NCBI RefSeq assembly: GCF_033898505.1
Contig: NZ_JAXAFK010000002.1
Coordinates: 372,001-436,000, forward strand
Source: Pectobacterium carotovorum
Lineage (GTDB): Bacteria > Pseudomonadota > Gammaproteobacteria > Enterobacterales > Enterobacteriaceae
Reading direction: 5' to 3'
DNA length: 64,000 nucleotides
Position numbers and translations under genes: made by a program. A model generated the notes under the pieces. That model was given only the letters and a program-made list of their open reading frames with translations, did no database searches and was not told the origin of the DNA. Numbering within the stretch: position 1 is the stretch's first letter; each line of letters starts with the position of its first letter. This document shows positions 47,740 through 58,446 of the stretch, piece after piece.

Positions 47740-48642
47740 TTAATCGGGATGCTGGCTACTCAGATGCTGGCGTATCAGGTGGATCATATTCACGATAACG
47801 GGCGATCGTTCATGTTTGCGCCAGATAGCCGCAATTTGTGTATGGATTTCAGGCATGCCGATATCGTGATAGGTCACGTTATCGGCCTGAATGCAGGCGA
47901 GTGATTCCGGCACCAGAGTAATGCCGAAGCCTGCCGCGACCATCCCGATCGTCGCCGTAAGCTGCGGGGCAAATGGGCTGGGTCTGGGGCCATAGCCTGA
48001 CAGATAGCAGGTGCGGATAATCATATCGTGCAGTCCCGGACACACCTCGCGTGGGAAAATAATCAGCGGTTCCTGACGCAACTCGCTGAGCGAAACCTGC
48101 GCTTTATGGCTAAGCGCATGCCCCGCGGGTAATACCAGTTTCATCGGCTCCTCGGCCAAAATTTCCCCGTTAATCTCATCACTGAGATCGCAAGGTAAAC
48201 GCAGAAATGCGATATCGATATTGCGTTCTTGCAGCGCAGCAATAAGCGTTGCCGGGTTTTCTTCCCTCGGTAGCGGTTGAACATGTGGATACTGCTGACA
48301 GTAACGATGCAGCAGGGCAAGCACCGTCGGATGGAACATGGCCGACGGTGAGAAGCCCACGTTCAGGCTTCCTTTTTCGCCTCGCGCAATACTTCTGGTC
48401 CGTGCAATCGCCGAATCGGTGAGTTGCAGAATCCTGCATGCGTCTTCATACAGCGCCTGTCCCGCCTCCGTCATTTCTACGCCGCGCGTCAGTCGCTTGA
48501 ACAGCGGTGTCCCGATCTCCTGCTCGAATTTCTTGATTTGCTGGCTAAGAGGCGGCTGTGACATCCCCAGATTTTCTGCCGCACGCGTGAAATGCCGTGC
48601 CTGGGCAACGGCGACAAAATAGCGCAGATAACGTAGCTCCAT
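47740..48642 (-). CDS. budR: LysR-family regulator of the acetoin/butanediol genes (BudR/AlsR-like)
   Basis: A 300-residue LysR protein. N-terminal helix-turn-helix: MELRYLRYFVAVAQARHFTRAAENLGMSQPPLSQQIKKFEQEIG. Effector domain includes GSLNVGFSPSAMFHPTVL, ERNIDIAFLRLP and GFGITLVPESL. Divergent from budAB over 129 bases, the normal position of BudR, which activates acetoin synthesis at low pH and with acetate. Symbol inferred from position and similarity to the AlsR/BudR group. Confidence 0.88.
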   Translation of the reverse strand: MELRYLRYFVAVAQARHFTRAAENLGMSQPPLSQQIKKFEQEIGTPLFKRLTRGVEMTEAGQALYEDACRILQLTDSAIARTRSIARGEKGSLNVGFSPSAMFHPTVLALLHRYCQQYPHVQPLPREENPATLIAALQERNIDIAFLRLPCDLSDEINGEILAEEPMKLVLPAGHALSHKAQVSLSELRQEPLIIFPREVCPGLHDMIIRTCYLSGYGPRPSPFAPQLTATIGMVAAGFGITLVPESLACIQADNVTYHDIGMPEIHTQIAAIWRKHERSPVIVNMIHLIRQHLSSQHPD

Positions 48643-48771
48643 TTACGTAACTCCATATGTTTCCGATCTTGAAATAGCCTGAATTGCATATTGGAATTTT
48701 GTTCTCTCCCGCGTCAATCTTTATCTAAATATTAGTAATATTTAAGTAATTGGTGCGGTGAGAAGGAATGT

Positions 48772-49554
48772 ATGAAAACGAATGTCAGTGAACAATCCTG
48801 TGAGGAAGCCTTTGCCAGCTATGCTTATGATTTTCGTCAGCAGCATGCAGACAGCGTTATTTATCAGACCTCATTAATGAGTGGGCTAATAAATGGCGTA
48901 TACGAAGGTAGCCGAACGATGGCTGAATTACTGGAACATGGTGACTTTGGATTAGGAACATTTAATAGTTTGGATGGGGAACTGGTTGCGTTAAATAGCC
49001 AGATTTTCCAGCTGTTATCCGATGGCAGCGCACGGGCGGCGAAGCCGGAGCAGAAAACGCCGTTCGCCGTAATGACGTTCTTTCACCCGACGGAAACGAT
49101 CCGTTTTGATCGCTGGACCTCGCGCGAAGACGTGCATCGCCAGATCGATGAGATTGTGGGAACGGATAATTTGTTCTGCGCGCTGCGGATTGACGGGAAT
49201 TTTCGCTGTGTTGAAACCCGTACCGTCCCCCGGCAGTGCCGGCCTTATAAACCGATGCAGGAAGCGGTTGAAGGACAACCGACATTTCATTTTGAGCACC
49301 GTAACGGCAGTGTTATTGGTTTTCGTAGTCCAGCTTACACTCAGGGAATTAATGTCGCGGGTTACCACGAACATTTCATTACTGACGATCGCCAGGGCGG
49401 CGGCCATATTCTGAATTATGACGTCGAACACGGCACGCTAACGTTTGGTGTGGTTGCCAAACTGATCATCGATCTGCCTCAGGATCGGGAATTTCTCAAT
49501 GCCGATCTGTCCTCAGAAAACCTCAATAGCGTCATCAAGTCAGTAGAGAGCTAG
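48772..49554 (+). CDS. budA: Alpha-acetolactate decarboxylase
   Basis: A 260-residue zinc enzyme that converts acetolactate to (R)-acetoin. Characteristic parts are YQTSLMSGLINGVYEGSRTMAELLEHGDFGLGTFNSLDGELVALN, the GNFRCVETRTVP segment, and GYHEHFITDDRQGGGHILNYDVEHG with the zinc-binding histidines. GAGAAGGAA lies before ATG 48772. It is followed by budB after 21 nt. Confidence 0.97.
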   Translation: MKTNVSEQSCEEAFASYAYDFRQQHADSVIYQTSLMSGLINGVYEGSRTMAELLEHGDFGLGTFNSLDGELVALNSQIFQLLSDGSARAAKPEQKTPFAVMTFFHPTETIRFDRWTSREDVHRQIDEIVGTDNLFCALRIDGNFRCVETRTVPRQCRPYKPMQEAVEGQPTFHFEHRNGSVIGFRSPAYTQGINVAGYHEHFITDDRQGGGHILNYDVEHGTLTFGVVAKLIIDLPQDREFLNADLSSENLNSVIKSVES

Positions 49555-49575
49555 TCATTTCATCGGAGTCATGTC

Positions 49576-51255
49576 ATGGAAAAGTCCACCGAACAGCAAA
49601 GCTGGAGTAGCGGAGCCGAGCTGATTGTAAAACACCTGGAAGCGCAGGGCGTAAAGCATATTTTTGGTATTCCCGGCGCTAAAATCGATCGCGTGTTTGA
49701 TGAGCTGGAAGACTCGACAATTCAAACGATCCCGGTACGTCATGAGGCGAACGGCGCGTTTATGGCGGCGGCGATAGGCCGTCTCACGGGAAAAGCGGGA
49801 GTGACGCTGGTGACATCCGGCCCCGGCTGTTCCAATCTGGTCACCGGGCTGGCAACGGCAACCGCAGAAGGTGATGCGGTCGTGGCATTGGGCGGGGCGG
49901 TTAAGCGGGCGGATAAGCTCAAGCTGACACACCAGAGTCTGGACACCGTTAGCCTGTTTCAACCGGTCAGTAAATTCAGTGCGGAAATTACGGCATCCAG
50001 CGCGATTTCTGAAGTGCTGGCGAATGCTTTCCGGGCAGCGGAAAGCGGCCGTCCAGGGGCGGCGTTTGTCAGCCTGCCGCAGGATATCGTCAATGAGCCG
50101 GTGAGTAGCCCTGTGCTGGCATGTCCGAATTTGCCGCTGCTAAACGGTGCGCCGCATAGTGACGTTGCCGAGGCGGCCAAACGGCTGCGACAGGCTAAAA
50201 ATCCGGTGTTACTGCTCGGATTAATGGCTAGCCAACAGGAAAATGCACAGGCACTGCGTCGTTTTTTACACCGCAGCCAACTGCCGGTTACCAGCACGTA
50301 TCAGGCTGCTGGCGTGATCGACCAGCAGCAGTTCGATCACTTTGCCGGACGCGTTGGATTGTTCAACAATCAGGCCGGGGATAAGCTGCTGCAACAGGCG
50401 GACGTGATCGTTACCGTAGGCTACAGCCCGATTGAGTACGATCCGGTGTTATGGAATAGCGGCAAAGCAACGCTGATCCACATTGACGTGCTGCGGGCTG
50501 AGATCGACAGCGCCTATCACCCTGATATCGAGCTGCTCGGGAATATCGCGATGACGGTGGATGCGTTGAATGCGTGTATCAGCGAGCCAGTGATCTTATC
50601 GGCGGGCACGCAGGCCGTGTTGCAGGATCGTCAGCGTCAGCGCCACGATCTCAGTACGCGTGCCATCAACATGGCTGGGTTTGCGATCCACCCTCTGCGT
50701 CTGGTACGGGCGATGCAGGATATCGTGAATGAAGATGTCACGCTGTGTGTGGATATGGGGAGTTTCCACATCTGGCTGGCGCGTTACCTGTATAGCTTCC
50801 GGGCGCGACAGATTCTGATGACCAACGGCCAGCAGACCATGGGCGTGGCGCTGCCGTGGGCGATAGCGGCATCACTGGTGCAGCCTGGCAAGAAAGTGGT
50901 ATCCGTTTCCGGCGATGGTGGGTTTATGCAGTCCAGTATGGAGCTGGAAACGGCGGTGCGCCTGAAAAGCAATCTTCTGCATATCATCTGGGTGGATAAC
51001 GGCTATAACATGGTGGAAATCCAGCAAATCCATAAATACCATCGTCCGGCGGGCGTGGCATTTGGGCCGATTGATTTCAAAGCGTATGCGGAAGCGTTTG
51101 GCGCGAAAGGGTTTGCGGTGGAATCCGCGGATGAACTGGTCAGCAAACTTCGTCAGGCGATGGACGTTGACGGCCCAGCGGTGATTGCGATTCCGGTTGA
51201 TTATTCCGATAACCACTGGCTGATGGAGAATCTAAATATTAGCGTGCTGATTTGA
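49576..51255 (+). CDS. budB: Catabolic acetolactate synthase
   Basis: A 559-residue thiamine-diphosphate enzyme that condenses two pyruvates to acetolactate. The N-terminal domain has [14 protein letters not shown] and the catalytic Glu region ([21 protein letters not shown]). The C-terminal TPP domain carries [37 protein letters not shown] (GDG...N motif). It lacks the FAD-binding loop expected of anabolic enzymes, as far as can be judged. With budA it makes acetoin from pyruvate; the butanediol dehydrogenase gene budC is not next to it here. Confidence 0.96.
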   Translation: MEKSTEQQSWSSGAELIVKHLEAQGVKHIFGIPGAKIDRVFDELEDSTIQTIPVRHEANGAFMAAAIGRLTGKAGVTLVTSGPGCSNLVTGLATATAEGDAVVALGGAVKRADKLKLTHQSLDTVSLFQPVSKFSAEITASSAISEVLANAFRAAESGRPGAAFVSLPQDIVNEPVSSPVLACPNLPLLNGAPHSDVAEAAKRLRQAKNPVLLLGLMASQQENAQALRRFLHRSQLPVTSTYQAAGVIDQQQFDHFAGRVGLFNNQAGDKLLQQADVIVTVGYSPIEYDPVLWNSGKATLIHIDVLRAEIDSAYHPDIELLGNIAMTVDALNACISEPVILSAGTQAVLQDRQRQRHDLSTRAINMAGFAIHPLRLVRAMQDIVNEDVTLCVDMGSFHIWLARYLYSFRARQILMTNGQQTMGVALPWAIAASLVQPGKKVVSVSGDGGFMQSSMELETAVRLKSNLLHIIWVDNGYNMVEIQQIHKYHRPAGVAFGPIDFKAYAEAFGAKGFAVESADELVSKLRQAMDVDGPAVIAIPVDYSDNHWLMENLNISVLI

Positions 51256-51302
51256 TACGTCAGGATCGCGTCTGTACGCTGGTATCTATTAATATTATTT
51301 AC

Positions 51303-51334
51303 ACTGTCTGCCCAGAGGAATCTGGGCAGACAGT
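51303..51334. terminator. 14-bp perfect hairpin after budB
   Basis: ACTGTCTGCCCAGA / TCTGGGCAGACAGT with a GGAA tetraloop, 47 nt after budB and before the convergent orphan secreted-protein gene. No T tract follows on either strand, so it may be a processed 3' end rather than a classical intrinsic terminator. Confidence 0.7.
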
Positions 51335-51429
51335 AAAAGAGTAATATCCAGGAAAGTATTCATGTTAAGGGCTAACATTTTTCTGTATTTTATGAAAACA
51401 AGCTCATTCAATAGTTATTAAACAATGTG

Positions 51430-51819
51430 CTACCTTTCTCCATAAGTGTACTCAATCTTGTTAATTGTTGATTTGAATCCATATCGTGGAAAAATTCTCT
51501 GTGGCGATGCTAAATAACTATCAGCTAACGCTTCAGCCGCAGTTCGGTAAAACTTTTCTTGGTTTTTATTATACCAGGGGTCATCATGCGGGTTAGGGCT
51601 GAATTTGTAGGTTTGATCGCGTGTAGCCGCCATGATACGAATTCCGCGATTTCCTGCACCAGAACCATATTTTTGCTCTGCGTAAGTAAACTCCACGCCA
51701 CTTTTGGTGAATTTTCCTTTGACATCTACCGCGAATGCGTTGTCGGCAGTAAACGTCAAAAATAGAAATGCCGATGCAGCAATAGAACGTTGCAATAATG
51801 TATTAATGTTTTTTTGCAT
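51430..51819 (-). CDS. Small exported protein of unknown family
   Basis: A 129-residue ORF starting at MQKNINTLLQRSIAASAFLFLTF (51819), with a Sec signal peptide ending AFA (about residue 30), so the mature protein is about 100 residues. It contains VDVKGKFTKSGVEFTYAEQKYGSGAGNRGIRIMAATRDQTYKF, then a polar PNPHDDPWYNKNQEKFYRTAAEALADSYL, ending IEYTYGER. I recognise no family. The DNA is AT-richer than neighbours, suggesting recent acquisition. The ORF extension to 51858 is not favoured. Confidence 0.65.
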   Translation of the reverse strand: MQKNINTLLQRSIAASAFLFLTFTADNAFAVDVKGKFTKSGVEFTYAEQKYGSGAGNRGIRIMAATRDQTYKFSPNPHDDPWYNKNQEKFYRTAAEALADSYLASPQRIFPRYGFKSTINKIEYTYGER

Positions 51820-52564
51820 AGCTTTTATCCTATATGATTTTAACAGGGAGAAACACATTTAAAATCTAGATGAGCATCTGAGTTTATGCAATTGGCAGTC
51901 AGATTCTATTAACTGTATTTTCTTGGTTTGCTAATAAATAGCAACTTTAAAGTTATAATCCAATCTATTATCTCGATCGTCATTTTAAGTAATATTAATT
52001 TTTCATGTAATTATTAATATAATGCTGCGTGACGATATTTTTTACACCTTAATCCTCGTCATACTTCAAGTTGCCTGTGAGTTGGCCGATCAAATTCGTT
52101 TCAGACGAATTTGATCTTTTAGCGCGTGCTGCCACATAGAAAAGACGCCTGAGATACGGCTCACAAAATCGTGATGATGGCGACATAAGGAAAAGCGTAA
52201 AGCAGGGGGCCGTTGCCGGATTTTGATTGAAAAAATCTAATTTAGCGTTGTTTTTATCATTAGATTATCTAATTCGAATGATATTCTTGCGTGGGGGGCA
52301 TTGCCTGAGTTATCCAGCTTTAATGCCATTAATTTGTGAATTAGGCTGGTTTAAGTAAGTTATATTCTTGTTTTTGTCTATTGTTAAGAATATTACGCTG
52401 CTTTGTTTTTTGTGGACGATTCGACTTTCTTCGCCTTCTATATAATTTATCTTATGCCTAAGAGTGTGGTTTAACCTGCGCTTCGGTGGTAAGTTCAGTT
52501 AGAAGATATCGTTTGCGTAGTGTGTTTTATCGCCTGAACGCCATGCGCTGAAGAGGGATGAAGA
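51820..52564. other. AT-rich intergenic region before gcvT
   Basis: About 745 bases with no protein gene. Contents: TATAAT at 51954-51959; a degenerate fragment (CGTCATACTTCAAGTTGC, 52057-52074) of the repeat seen at 30731; a perfect 12-bp terminator-like hairpin at 52088-52120; and AT-rich sequence to 52480 that should hold the gcv promoter. In E. coli this promoter is controlled by GcvA and Lrp; no site is assigned here. Confidence 0.6.
52088..52120 (+). terminator. Orphan terminator-like hairpin upstream of gcvT
   Basis: GATCAAATTCGT / ACGAATTTGATC with a 5-nt loop followed by TTTT. No plus-strand gene precedes it for over 800 bases, so it may end a small RNA (see findings). Confidence 0.55.
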
Positions 52565-53680
52565 ATGGCAAAGCAGACCCCGTTGTACCAACAACATCTG
52601 GCCGATGGTGCCAAAATGGTGGATTTTCACGGCTGGATGATGCCGCTGCATTACGGTTCTCAATTGGATGAGCACCATATTGTGCGTCGGGAAGCTGGCA
52701 TTTTTGACGTTTCCCACATGACCATCGTCGATTTGCACGGCGTGAGAACGCGTGAATTCCTGCGTTACCTGCTGGCGAATGATGTCGCTAAACTCACGCA
52801 GCCGGGCAAAGCGCTGTATACCGGCATGCTGAATGCTTCCGGTGGCGTCATCGACGATCTGATCGTTTATTTTCTCACGGAAGATTATTTCCGGCTGGTA
52901 GTGAACTCCGCGACCCGCGAAAAAGATCTCGCCTGGATCGAGCAGCACGCTGCTCCTTTTGGTATCGAAATCCGTGAGCGTGAGGATCTGGCGCTGGTCG
53001 CGGTACAAGGTCCGCAGGCGCAGGAAAAAGTGCAGGAATGCCTGAAGGCGAAAGGCTTGAGTGATGCAGACGTGGCAGCGGTAGCTGGCATGAAGCCATT
53101 TTTTGGCAAGCAGGCGGGGGATTTCTTCGTCGCTACGACGGGTTATACGGGCGAAGCCGGTTATGAAATTGCGTTGCCGAGTGAGCAGGTGGTCGAATTC
53201 TGGCAGCAACTGCTGGCAGTTGGCGTGAAGCCATGCGGGTTGGGCGCACGCGATACGCTGCGGCTGGAAGCCGGGATGAATCTGTACGGTCAGGATATGG
53301 ATGAGGGCGTTTCGCCACTGGCGGCCAATATGGGATGGACGATTGCCTGGCAGCCGGAGGATCGCCAATTTATCGGGCGTGAAGCATTAACGCATCAGCG
53401 TGAAAAAGGGACCGATCAACTGGTTGGTTTAGTGCTGACGGAAAAAGGCGTATTGCGCAATGATTTACCTGTGCGCTTTACTGATAGTGATGGCGTGATG
53501 CGCGAAGGGGTCATCACCAGCGGATCGTTCTCGCCAACGCTTGGCGTGAGCATCGCGCTGGCGCGTGTTCCGGTGGGGATTGGTGAACAGGCGATTGTGC
53601 AGATTCGTAACCGCGAACTGCCCGTCCACGTGACCAAACCCGGCTTTGTTCGCGCCGGAAAAGCCATCGTTCAGTATTGA
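52565..53680 (+). CDS. gcvT: Glycine cleavage system T protein (aminomethyltransferase)
   Basis: A 371-residue enzyme that transfers the methylene group from the lipoylated H protein to tetrahydrofolate, releasing ammonia. [62 protein letters not shown] and [19 protein letters not shown] (catalytic Asp) are present. Slightly longer than E. coli (364). GAAGAGGGATGAAGA is upstream. First gene of gcvTHP. Confidence 0.98.
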   Translation: MAKQTPLYQQHLADGAKMVDFHGWMMPLHYGSQLDEHHIVRREAGIFDVSHMTIVDLHGVRTREFLRYLLANDVAKLTQPGKALYTGMLNASGGVIDDLIVYFLTEDYFRLVVNSATREKDLAWIEQHAAPFGIEIREREDLALVAVQGPQAQEKVQECLKAKGLSDADVAAVAGMKPFFGKQAGDFFVATTGYTGEAGYEIALPSEQVVEFWQQLLAVGVKPCGLGARDTLRLEAGMNLYGQDMDEGVSPLAANMGWTIAWQPEDRQFIGREALTHQREKGTDQLVGLVLTEKGVLRNDLPVRFTDSDGVMREGVITSGSFSPTLGVSIALARVPVGIGEQAIVQIRNRELPVHVTKPGFVRAGKAIVQY

Positions 53681-53739
53681 TAGCGGCTTGCCTGTAAAGA
53701 TAAGCGCATAGGATTAACGACTTTAGGAAAGGGGATGCA

Positions 53740-54132
53740 ATGAGCAATGTACCAGCAGAATTAAAATACACCACGTCGCATGAATGGGTACTGCACGAGG
53801 GCGGCGGTATCTACAGCGTGGGCATTACCGAGCACGCGCAGGAGCTTCTGGGTGACATGGTCTTTATCGATTTACCTGAAGTGGGCACAGTCGTCGCCGC
53901 AGGCGATGACTGTGCGGTGGCGGAATCGGTAAAAGCGGCGTCGGATATTTATGCGCCCATCAGCGGTGAGATCGTGGAAATCAACGAAGATCTGGAAAGC
54001 TCCCCTGAGCTGGTCAACAGCGCGCCTTATGCTGATGGCTGGCTGTTCCGCATCAGAATTTCTGATGAGTCTGATTTGGACGAACTGCTTGATGCCGAAG
54101 CCTATCAGGCGTCGCTAGAAGAAGACGAGTAG
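53740..54132 (+). CDS. gcvH: Glycine cleavage system H protein
   Basis: A 130-residue lipoyl carrier. The lipoylated Lys is in [18 protein letters not shown] (about residue 65). It shuttles the aminomethyl group between P, T and L proteins. GGAAAGGGG precedes the ATG; 59 nt after gcvT. Confidence 0.98.
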   Translation: MSNVPAELKYTTSHEWVLHEGGGIYSVGITEHAQELLGDMVFIDLPEVGTVVAAGDDCAVAESVKAASDIYAPISGEIVEINEDLESSPELVNSAPYADGWLFRIRISDESDLDELLDAEAYQASLEEDE

Positions 54133-54138
54133 TTATCG

Positions 54139-54175
54139 CGCCCTCGGTTTTGCTGAACCGGGGGCGTTTTGTTTT
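54139..54175 (+). terminator. Hairpin between gcvH and gcvP
   Basis: CGCCCtCGGTT / AACCGgGGGCG with a 6-nt loop followed by TTTTG and TTTTA. It lies 6 nt after gcvH; partial termination would lower gcvP expression relative to gcvTH. Confidence 0.75.
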
Positions 54176-54235
54176 ATTCGCCCGCGTCGTCTTTCAGCGC
54201 GGCAGCGATCACGATTGATGCAGGAAATTACTGTA

Positions 54236-57106
54236 ATGACCCAGACACTCAGTCAACTCGAACATGACGGCGCGTTTATCGAGCGCCATATCGGTCCTTC
54301 CGTCAGCCAACAGCAGCACATGCTGTCGGTGGTGGGCGCGACGTCGCTGGATGCGCTGATCCGCCAGATTGTCCCGGTGGATATTCAATTGCCCAGCCCG
54401 CCAGCGGTGGGAGAGGCAGTGACGGAACATGAAGCGTTAGCTGAGCTGAAGGCCATTGCAGGACGCAATCAACGTTATAAAAGCTATATCGGTATGGGCT
54501 ACAGCGCGGTGCTGATGCCGCCAGTGATTTTACGCAACCTGCTGGAAAACCCAGGCTGGTACACCGCCTATACGCCGTATCAGCCGGAAGTCTCTCAGGG
54601 GCGTCTTGAGGCGCTGCTGAATTTTCAGCAGGTCACACAGGATTTAACTGGTCTGGACTTGGCCTCCGCCTCGTTGCTGGATGAAGCGACCGCAGCGGCG
54701 GAAGCGATGGCGATGGCAAAACGTATCAGCAAACTCAAGCAGGCTGAGCGTTTCTTCGTCGCCGACGACGTACATCCGCAAACGCTGGACGTGGTGCGTA
54801 CCCGCGCGGAAACCTTCGGTTTTGAGATTGTTGTGGGTAAGGCGGAAGAGGCGCTGAAAGACGGTGCGGTGTTTGGCGTACTGCTGCAACAGGTGGGGAC
54901 GACGGGCGAACTGCACGATTACAGCGACCTGATGGCCGCACTGAAAGCGCGTAAGGTTGTCAGCTGCGTGGCGTCGGACATCATGGCGCTGGTGCTGCTG
55001 ACCGCCCCGGGCAAACAGGGCGCGGACATTGTCTTCGGTTCCGCACAGCGCTTTGGCGTGCCGATGGGTTACGGCGGGCCACACGCGGCCTTCTTCGCCT
55101 GTCGTGATGAACATAAACGTGCGATGCCGGGACGTATCATCGGTGTGTCGCGCGATGCGGCAGGCAACACTGCGCTGCGCATGGCGATGCAGACGCGTGA
55201 ACAGCACATTCGCCGCGAGAAGGCGAATTCCAATATTTGTACCTCGCAGGTGCTACTGGCCAACATTGCTGGGATGTACGCGGTATTCCACGGCCCAGAA
55301 GGGCTCAAACGTATTGCAGGACGCATCCACCGCCTGACCGATATTCTGGCGGCGGGATTAACGCAGGGCGGCCTGCTGCTGCGCCATCGCAGCTGGTTCG
55401 ATACTTTGACCATCGAAGTCGCAGACAAGGACGCGGTACTGAGTCGGGCATTAAGTTTTGGCATTAACCTGCGCAGCGATTTGGCAAGCGCCGTGGGCAT
55501 CACGCTGGATGAAGCGACCACGCGTGAAGACGTACTGGCGCTGTTTGCGGTGCTGTTAGGTGACGATCACGGGTTGGATATTGAGGCGCTTGATGCGGCT
55601 GTTGGTCAGCAAGCTGCGACGATCCCTGCCGGGCTGGTACGTCACGATGCGATCCTGTCGCATCCGGTGTTCAACCGCTATCACAGTGAAACCGAGATGA
55701 TGCGTTACCTGCATCGTCTGGCGCGTAAGGACCTGGCGCTGAATCAGGCGATGATCCCGCTTGGTTCCTGCACCATGAAGCTCAACGCGGCGGCGGAAAT
55801 GCTGCCGATTACCTGGCCGGAGTTTGCTGAACTGCATCCGTTCTGCCCGCCGGAACAGGCGCTGGGCTATCGTCAAATGATTGAACAGCTATCGGGCTGG
55901 TTGGTACAACTGACGGGCTATGACGCGATTTGCATGCAGCCCAATTCGGGTGCGCAGGGCGAATACGCGGGGCTGCTGGCGATCCGTCGCTATCATGAAA
56001 GCCGCAATGAAGCCAGCCGTAATCTCTGTCTGATTCCTAGCTCTGCCCACGGTACGAACCCGGCATCGGCGCAGATGGCGGGGATGGACGTGGTGGTGGT
56101 CGCCTGTGACAAGCAGGGCAATATCGATCTGCACGATCTGCGTGAGAAAGCACAGGCGGCAGGCGAGCAGCTTTCCTGCATTATGGTGACCTATCCGTCC
56201 ACCCATGGCGTCTATGAAGAAACGATCCGTGAAGTGTGCCAGATCGTGCATCAATATGGCGGTCAGGTGTATCTGGACGGCGCGAACATGAACGCGCAGG
56301 TTGGTATTACGACGCCGGGCTACATTGGCGCAGATGTATCGCACCTGAACCTGCATAAAACCTTCTGTATTCCGCACGGCGGCGGCGGACCGGGCATGGG
56401 GCCGATTGGCGTGAAAGCGCATCTGGCACCGTTTGTACCGGGGCATCAGGTAGTAAAAATCGAGGGTGTGTTAACGGAGCAAGGCGCGGTATCGGCGGCA
56501 CCGTTCGGGAGTGCCTCCATTCTGCCGATTAGCTGGATGTATATCCGTATGATGGGCGCGGAAGGGCTGAAACAGGCCAGCCAGATGGCGATCCTGAACG
56601 CCAACTACATCGCGACGCGCTTGCAGCAGGCCTATCCGGTGCTTTACACCGGCCGTGATGGTCGCGTGGCGCACGAATGCATTCTGGATATTCGTCCGCT
56701 CAAAGAGAGCACGGGTATCAGCGAGATGGATATCGCCAAGCGTCTGATCGACTACGGTTTCCATGCGCCGACCATGTCGTTCCCGGTCGCGGGCACGCTG
56801 ATGGTGGAGCCAACGGAATCGGAGAGTCAGGTCGAGATCGATCGCTTTGTTGACGCGATGCTGGCGATCCGTGCCGAAATCAACCGTGTTGCGCAGGGCG
56901 AATGGCCGCTGGACGACAACCCGCTGGTGAACGCACCGCATACGCAGGCGGAGCTGGTGGCGGACTGGGCACACCCCTATAGCCGCGAACTGGCGGTATT
57001 CCCGGCTGGCAGCGAACACAAATACTGGCCGAGCGTGAAGCGTCTGGACGACGTTTACGGCGACCGTAACCTGTTCTGTTCGTGTGTGCCGATGAGCGAT
57101 TATTAA
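54236..57106 (+). CDS. gcvP: Glycine dehydrogenase (decarboxylating), P protein
   Basis: A 956-residue PLP enzyme that decarboxylates glycine. Start at [21 protein letters not shown] (54236) to match the family; in-frame ATGs at 54215 and 54218 are likely too early. PLP lysine is in [18 protein letters not shown] (Lys708). [15 protein letters not shown] and [14 protein letters not shown] are also conserved. Last gene of gcvTHP. Confidence 0.97.
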   Translation: MTQTLSQLEHDGAFIERHIGPSVSQQQHMLSVVGATSLDALIRQIVPVDIQLPSPPAVGEAVTEHEALAELKAIAGRNQRYKSYIGMGYSAVLMPPVILRNLLENPGWYTAYTPYQPEVSQGRLEALLNFQQVTQDLTGLDLASASLLDEATAAAEAMAMAKRISKLKQAERFFVADDVHPQTLDVVRTRAETFGFEIVVGKAEEALKDGAVFGVLLQQVGTTGELHDYSDLMAALKARKVVSCVASDIMALVLLTAPGKQGADIVFGSAQRFGVPMGYGGPHAAFFACRDEHKRAMPGRIIGVSRDAAGNTALRMAMQTREQHIRREKANSNICTSQVLLANIAGMYAVFHGPEGLKRIAGRIHRLTDILAAGLTQGGLLLRHRSWFDTLTIEVADKDAVLSRALSFGINLRSDLASAVGITLDEATTREDVLALFAVLLGDDHGLDIEALDAAVGQQAATIPAGLVRHDAILSHPVFNRYHSETEMMRYLHRLARKDLALNQAMIPLGSCTMKLNAAAEMLPITWPEFAELHPFCPPEQALGYRQMIEQLSGWLVQLTGYDAICMQPNSGAQGEYAGLLAIRRYHESRNEASRNLCLIPSSAHGTNPASAQMAGMDVVVVACDKQGNIDLHDLREKAQAAGEQLSCIMVTYPSTHGVYEETIREVCQIVHQYGGQVYLDGANMNAQVGITTPGYIGADVSHLNLHKTFCIPHGGGGPGMGPIGVKAHLAPFVPGHQVVKIEGVLTEQGAVSAAPFGSASILPISWMYIRMMGAEGLKQASQMAILNANYIATRLQQAYPVLYTGRDGRVAHECILDIRPLKESTGISEMDIAKRLIDYGFHAPTMSFPVAGTLMVEPTESESQVEIDRFVDAMLAIRAEINRVAQGEWPLDDNPLVNAPHTQAELVADWAHPYSRELAVFPAGSEHKYWPSVKRLDDVYGDRNLFCSCVPMSDY

Positions 57107-57123
57107 TAAGCGCGGTGTGAATA

Positions 57124-57165
57124 TTGGCCTCGCACGTATTTTAACGCATGCGAGGCCAAATTTAT
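57124..57165. terminator. gcv operon terminator
   Basis: TTGGCCTCGCA / TGCGAGGCCAA perfect 11-bp stem with a 14-nt loop and an AATTTATTT tail, 17 nt after gcvP and before the convergent toxin gene; may serve both. Confidence 0.75.
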
Positions 57166-57242
57166 TTGGCTACGGGGAATTTGAAGCTGATACCAGAAGG
57201 AGTTTTTGGTTTATTCGAACATTCCTCAATATTCAGCCTCTC

Positions 57243-57662
57243 TTATTTATAATAAGAAAGTGAATTAAGCTGTCTTTCATTTAGAGACTGAAACTTGCTT
57301 TCCGTTATTTTTATAATTGTGGGTAATAATTTCTTAATCCTTTCGTGACCATCTGGTTTAATAATTGCAATTACTTGAATATTCAGGGGATGGATATTAT
57401 GTATTGCAAATACTAAGAAATTATCGCTTACTCTGCGATGGAGGGGATGTGATGCAGGCCACGGGGTCTCTTCTCCTGGAATGCGAATATGAGACTTGTA
57501 AATTCCAGAAAGGTTAGATTGAGAAGAACGTTCAAAACCGCCCATCTTTCCAAGATATGCAGAGACTTTTCCGTTGTTTTTATAATTTGCTAATGCTTTA
57601 GCAAAGAAGTTTTCCAATTGACCTGCGGCGGCATCATCAATAATGCTTACGCGGTTTTCCAT
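57243..57662 (-). CDS. YafO-family type II toxin (putative mRNA interferase)
   Basis: A 139-residue protein whose C-terminal 90 residues follow the YafO pattern: SAYLGKMGGFER, a KSHIRIP strand, HRRVSDNFLVFAIHN (comparable to the RTSD-LVYC motif), IQVIAIIKPDGHERIKKLLPTIIKITE. YafO is a ribosome-dependent mRNA-cutting toxin. The ATG at 57662 overlaps the upstream partner by 16 nt. Start is supported by GGAG 9 nt before. The expected Phd/YefM-type YafN antitoxin is absent; the partner gene is unlike it. Confidence 0.72.
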   Translation of the reverse strand: MENRVSIIDDAAAGQLENFFAKALANYKNNGKVSAYLGKMGGFERSSQSNLSGIYKSHIRIPGEETPWPASHPLHRRVSDNFLVFAIHNIHPLNIQVIAIIKPDGHERIKKLLPTIIKITESKFQSLNERQLNSLSYYK

Positions 57663-58246
57663 GCTGGCGGCTCCATGCCAAGTCTCTTGTGACTGTCTTC
57701 AACTGACTTTTTGAAAGCAGCTAATTCTTCATCGTTAAATTCCCCTGCTTCTTCGTATTCAAGAGGAAGAAACTGAGCTCCGAGTGTGGCTACCCCCATA
57801 GTTAACTTCTTGTATTCGATGAAAGTGTTGATCGCGTGATTTTTCATTGTCATAAGCGTAGTGAGATGTGGCAACCAGGCTTTGTTATTTTCGGCAACAA
57901 AGAAGGTATAAAGAAGCCTCGTTATGCCATGATCAATTTGATTGACCTGATCGTTTAGCTTGTCGATGTCACTGCGTTGGATGTCTAGTGCTGCAATGTT
58001 CTCATCAGTTCCATTGCTAAGGGTATCGATAAACTCTTTATATTTTTCACAGTTTTTTTCAACGGGTGCCATGACTTTGTAGATGATTTTCAGTGCATCG
58101 GAGGCTTGTTTTTTGGAGATAGAATTCCCGTGACTTCTGTCAAAGTCAGATATGGATCGCTCAATAGGCTGAGACACGTTATTGAAAACGCTCTCTATCT
58201 TATCCGGCCCTTGGTTGACAATAGCCATAGCTTCAAGCCCTAGCAT
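57647..58246 (-). CDS. Coiled-coil-like protein, putative antitoxin partner of the YafO-type toxin
   Basis: A 199-residue, mostly helical acidic protein with no signal peptide or membrane helix. Middle region (EKNCEKYKEFIDTLSNGTDENIAALDIQRSDIDKLNDQVNQID) looks like a coiled coil. The C-terminal segment GEFNDEELAAFKKSVEDSHKRLGMEPPAWKTA is a tail that could cap a toxin. ATG 58246 has AAGGA 8 nt upstream. I do not recognise the family; antitoxin is inferred solely from its overlap with the toxin gene. It is about twice the usual antitoxin length and lacks a Phd/YefM DNA-binding domain. Confidence 0.5.
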   Translation of the reverse strand: MLGLEAMAIVNQGPDKIESVFNNVSQPIERSISDFDRSHGNSISKKQASDALKIIYKVMAPVEKNCEKYKEFIDTLSNGTDENIAALDIQRSDIDKLNDQVNQIDHGITRLLYTFFVAENNKAWLPHLTTLMTMKNHAINTFIEYKKLTMGVATLGAQFLPLEYEEAGEFNDEELAAFKKSVEDSHKRLGMEPPAWKTA

Positions 58247-58401
58247 GATTGATTCCTTATAATTTTACAGGTTAAAAATGATACAGCAAAGTTAGTCACT
58301 CTTCCCAGCCGTATTTTTAGGGACTTCGAACCTTCCCGCAAATCACCTGCCAAAACGGAGATGAATCGTTCGCAGGCATATTTTCCCTACCCGAAAACAA
58401 A

Positions 58402-58430
58402 CTGTCATTAAACTGACGCCCCACTGACAC
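58402..58430 (+). promoter_or_regulatory. Pho box (PhoB-binding site), three repeats
   Basis: CTGTCAT (58402), CTGACGC (58413) and CTGACAC (58424) are direct repeats with an 11-bp period and 4-bp spacers, the pattern PhoB recognises. It lies about 55 nt before the first transporter gene, so phosphate-starvation induction of the operon is predicted. Confidence 0.75.
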
Positions 58431-58446
58431 GCTAGCGTTCTAGGGT

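Noticed and set aside
51820..52564. Glycine riboswitch before gcvT
   Set aside because: No tandem aptamer-like structure could be recognised by eye, and enterobacterial gcv operons are not known to carry one; a covariance search was not possible.
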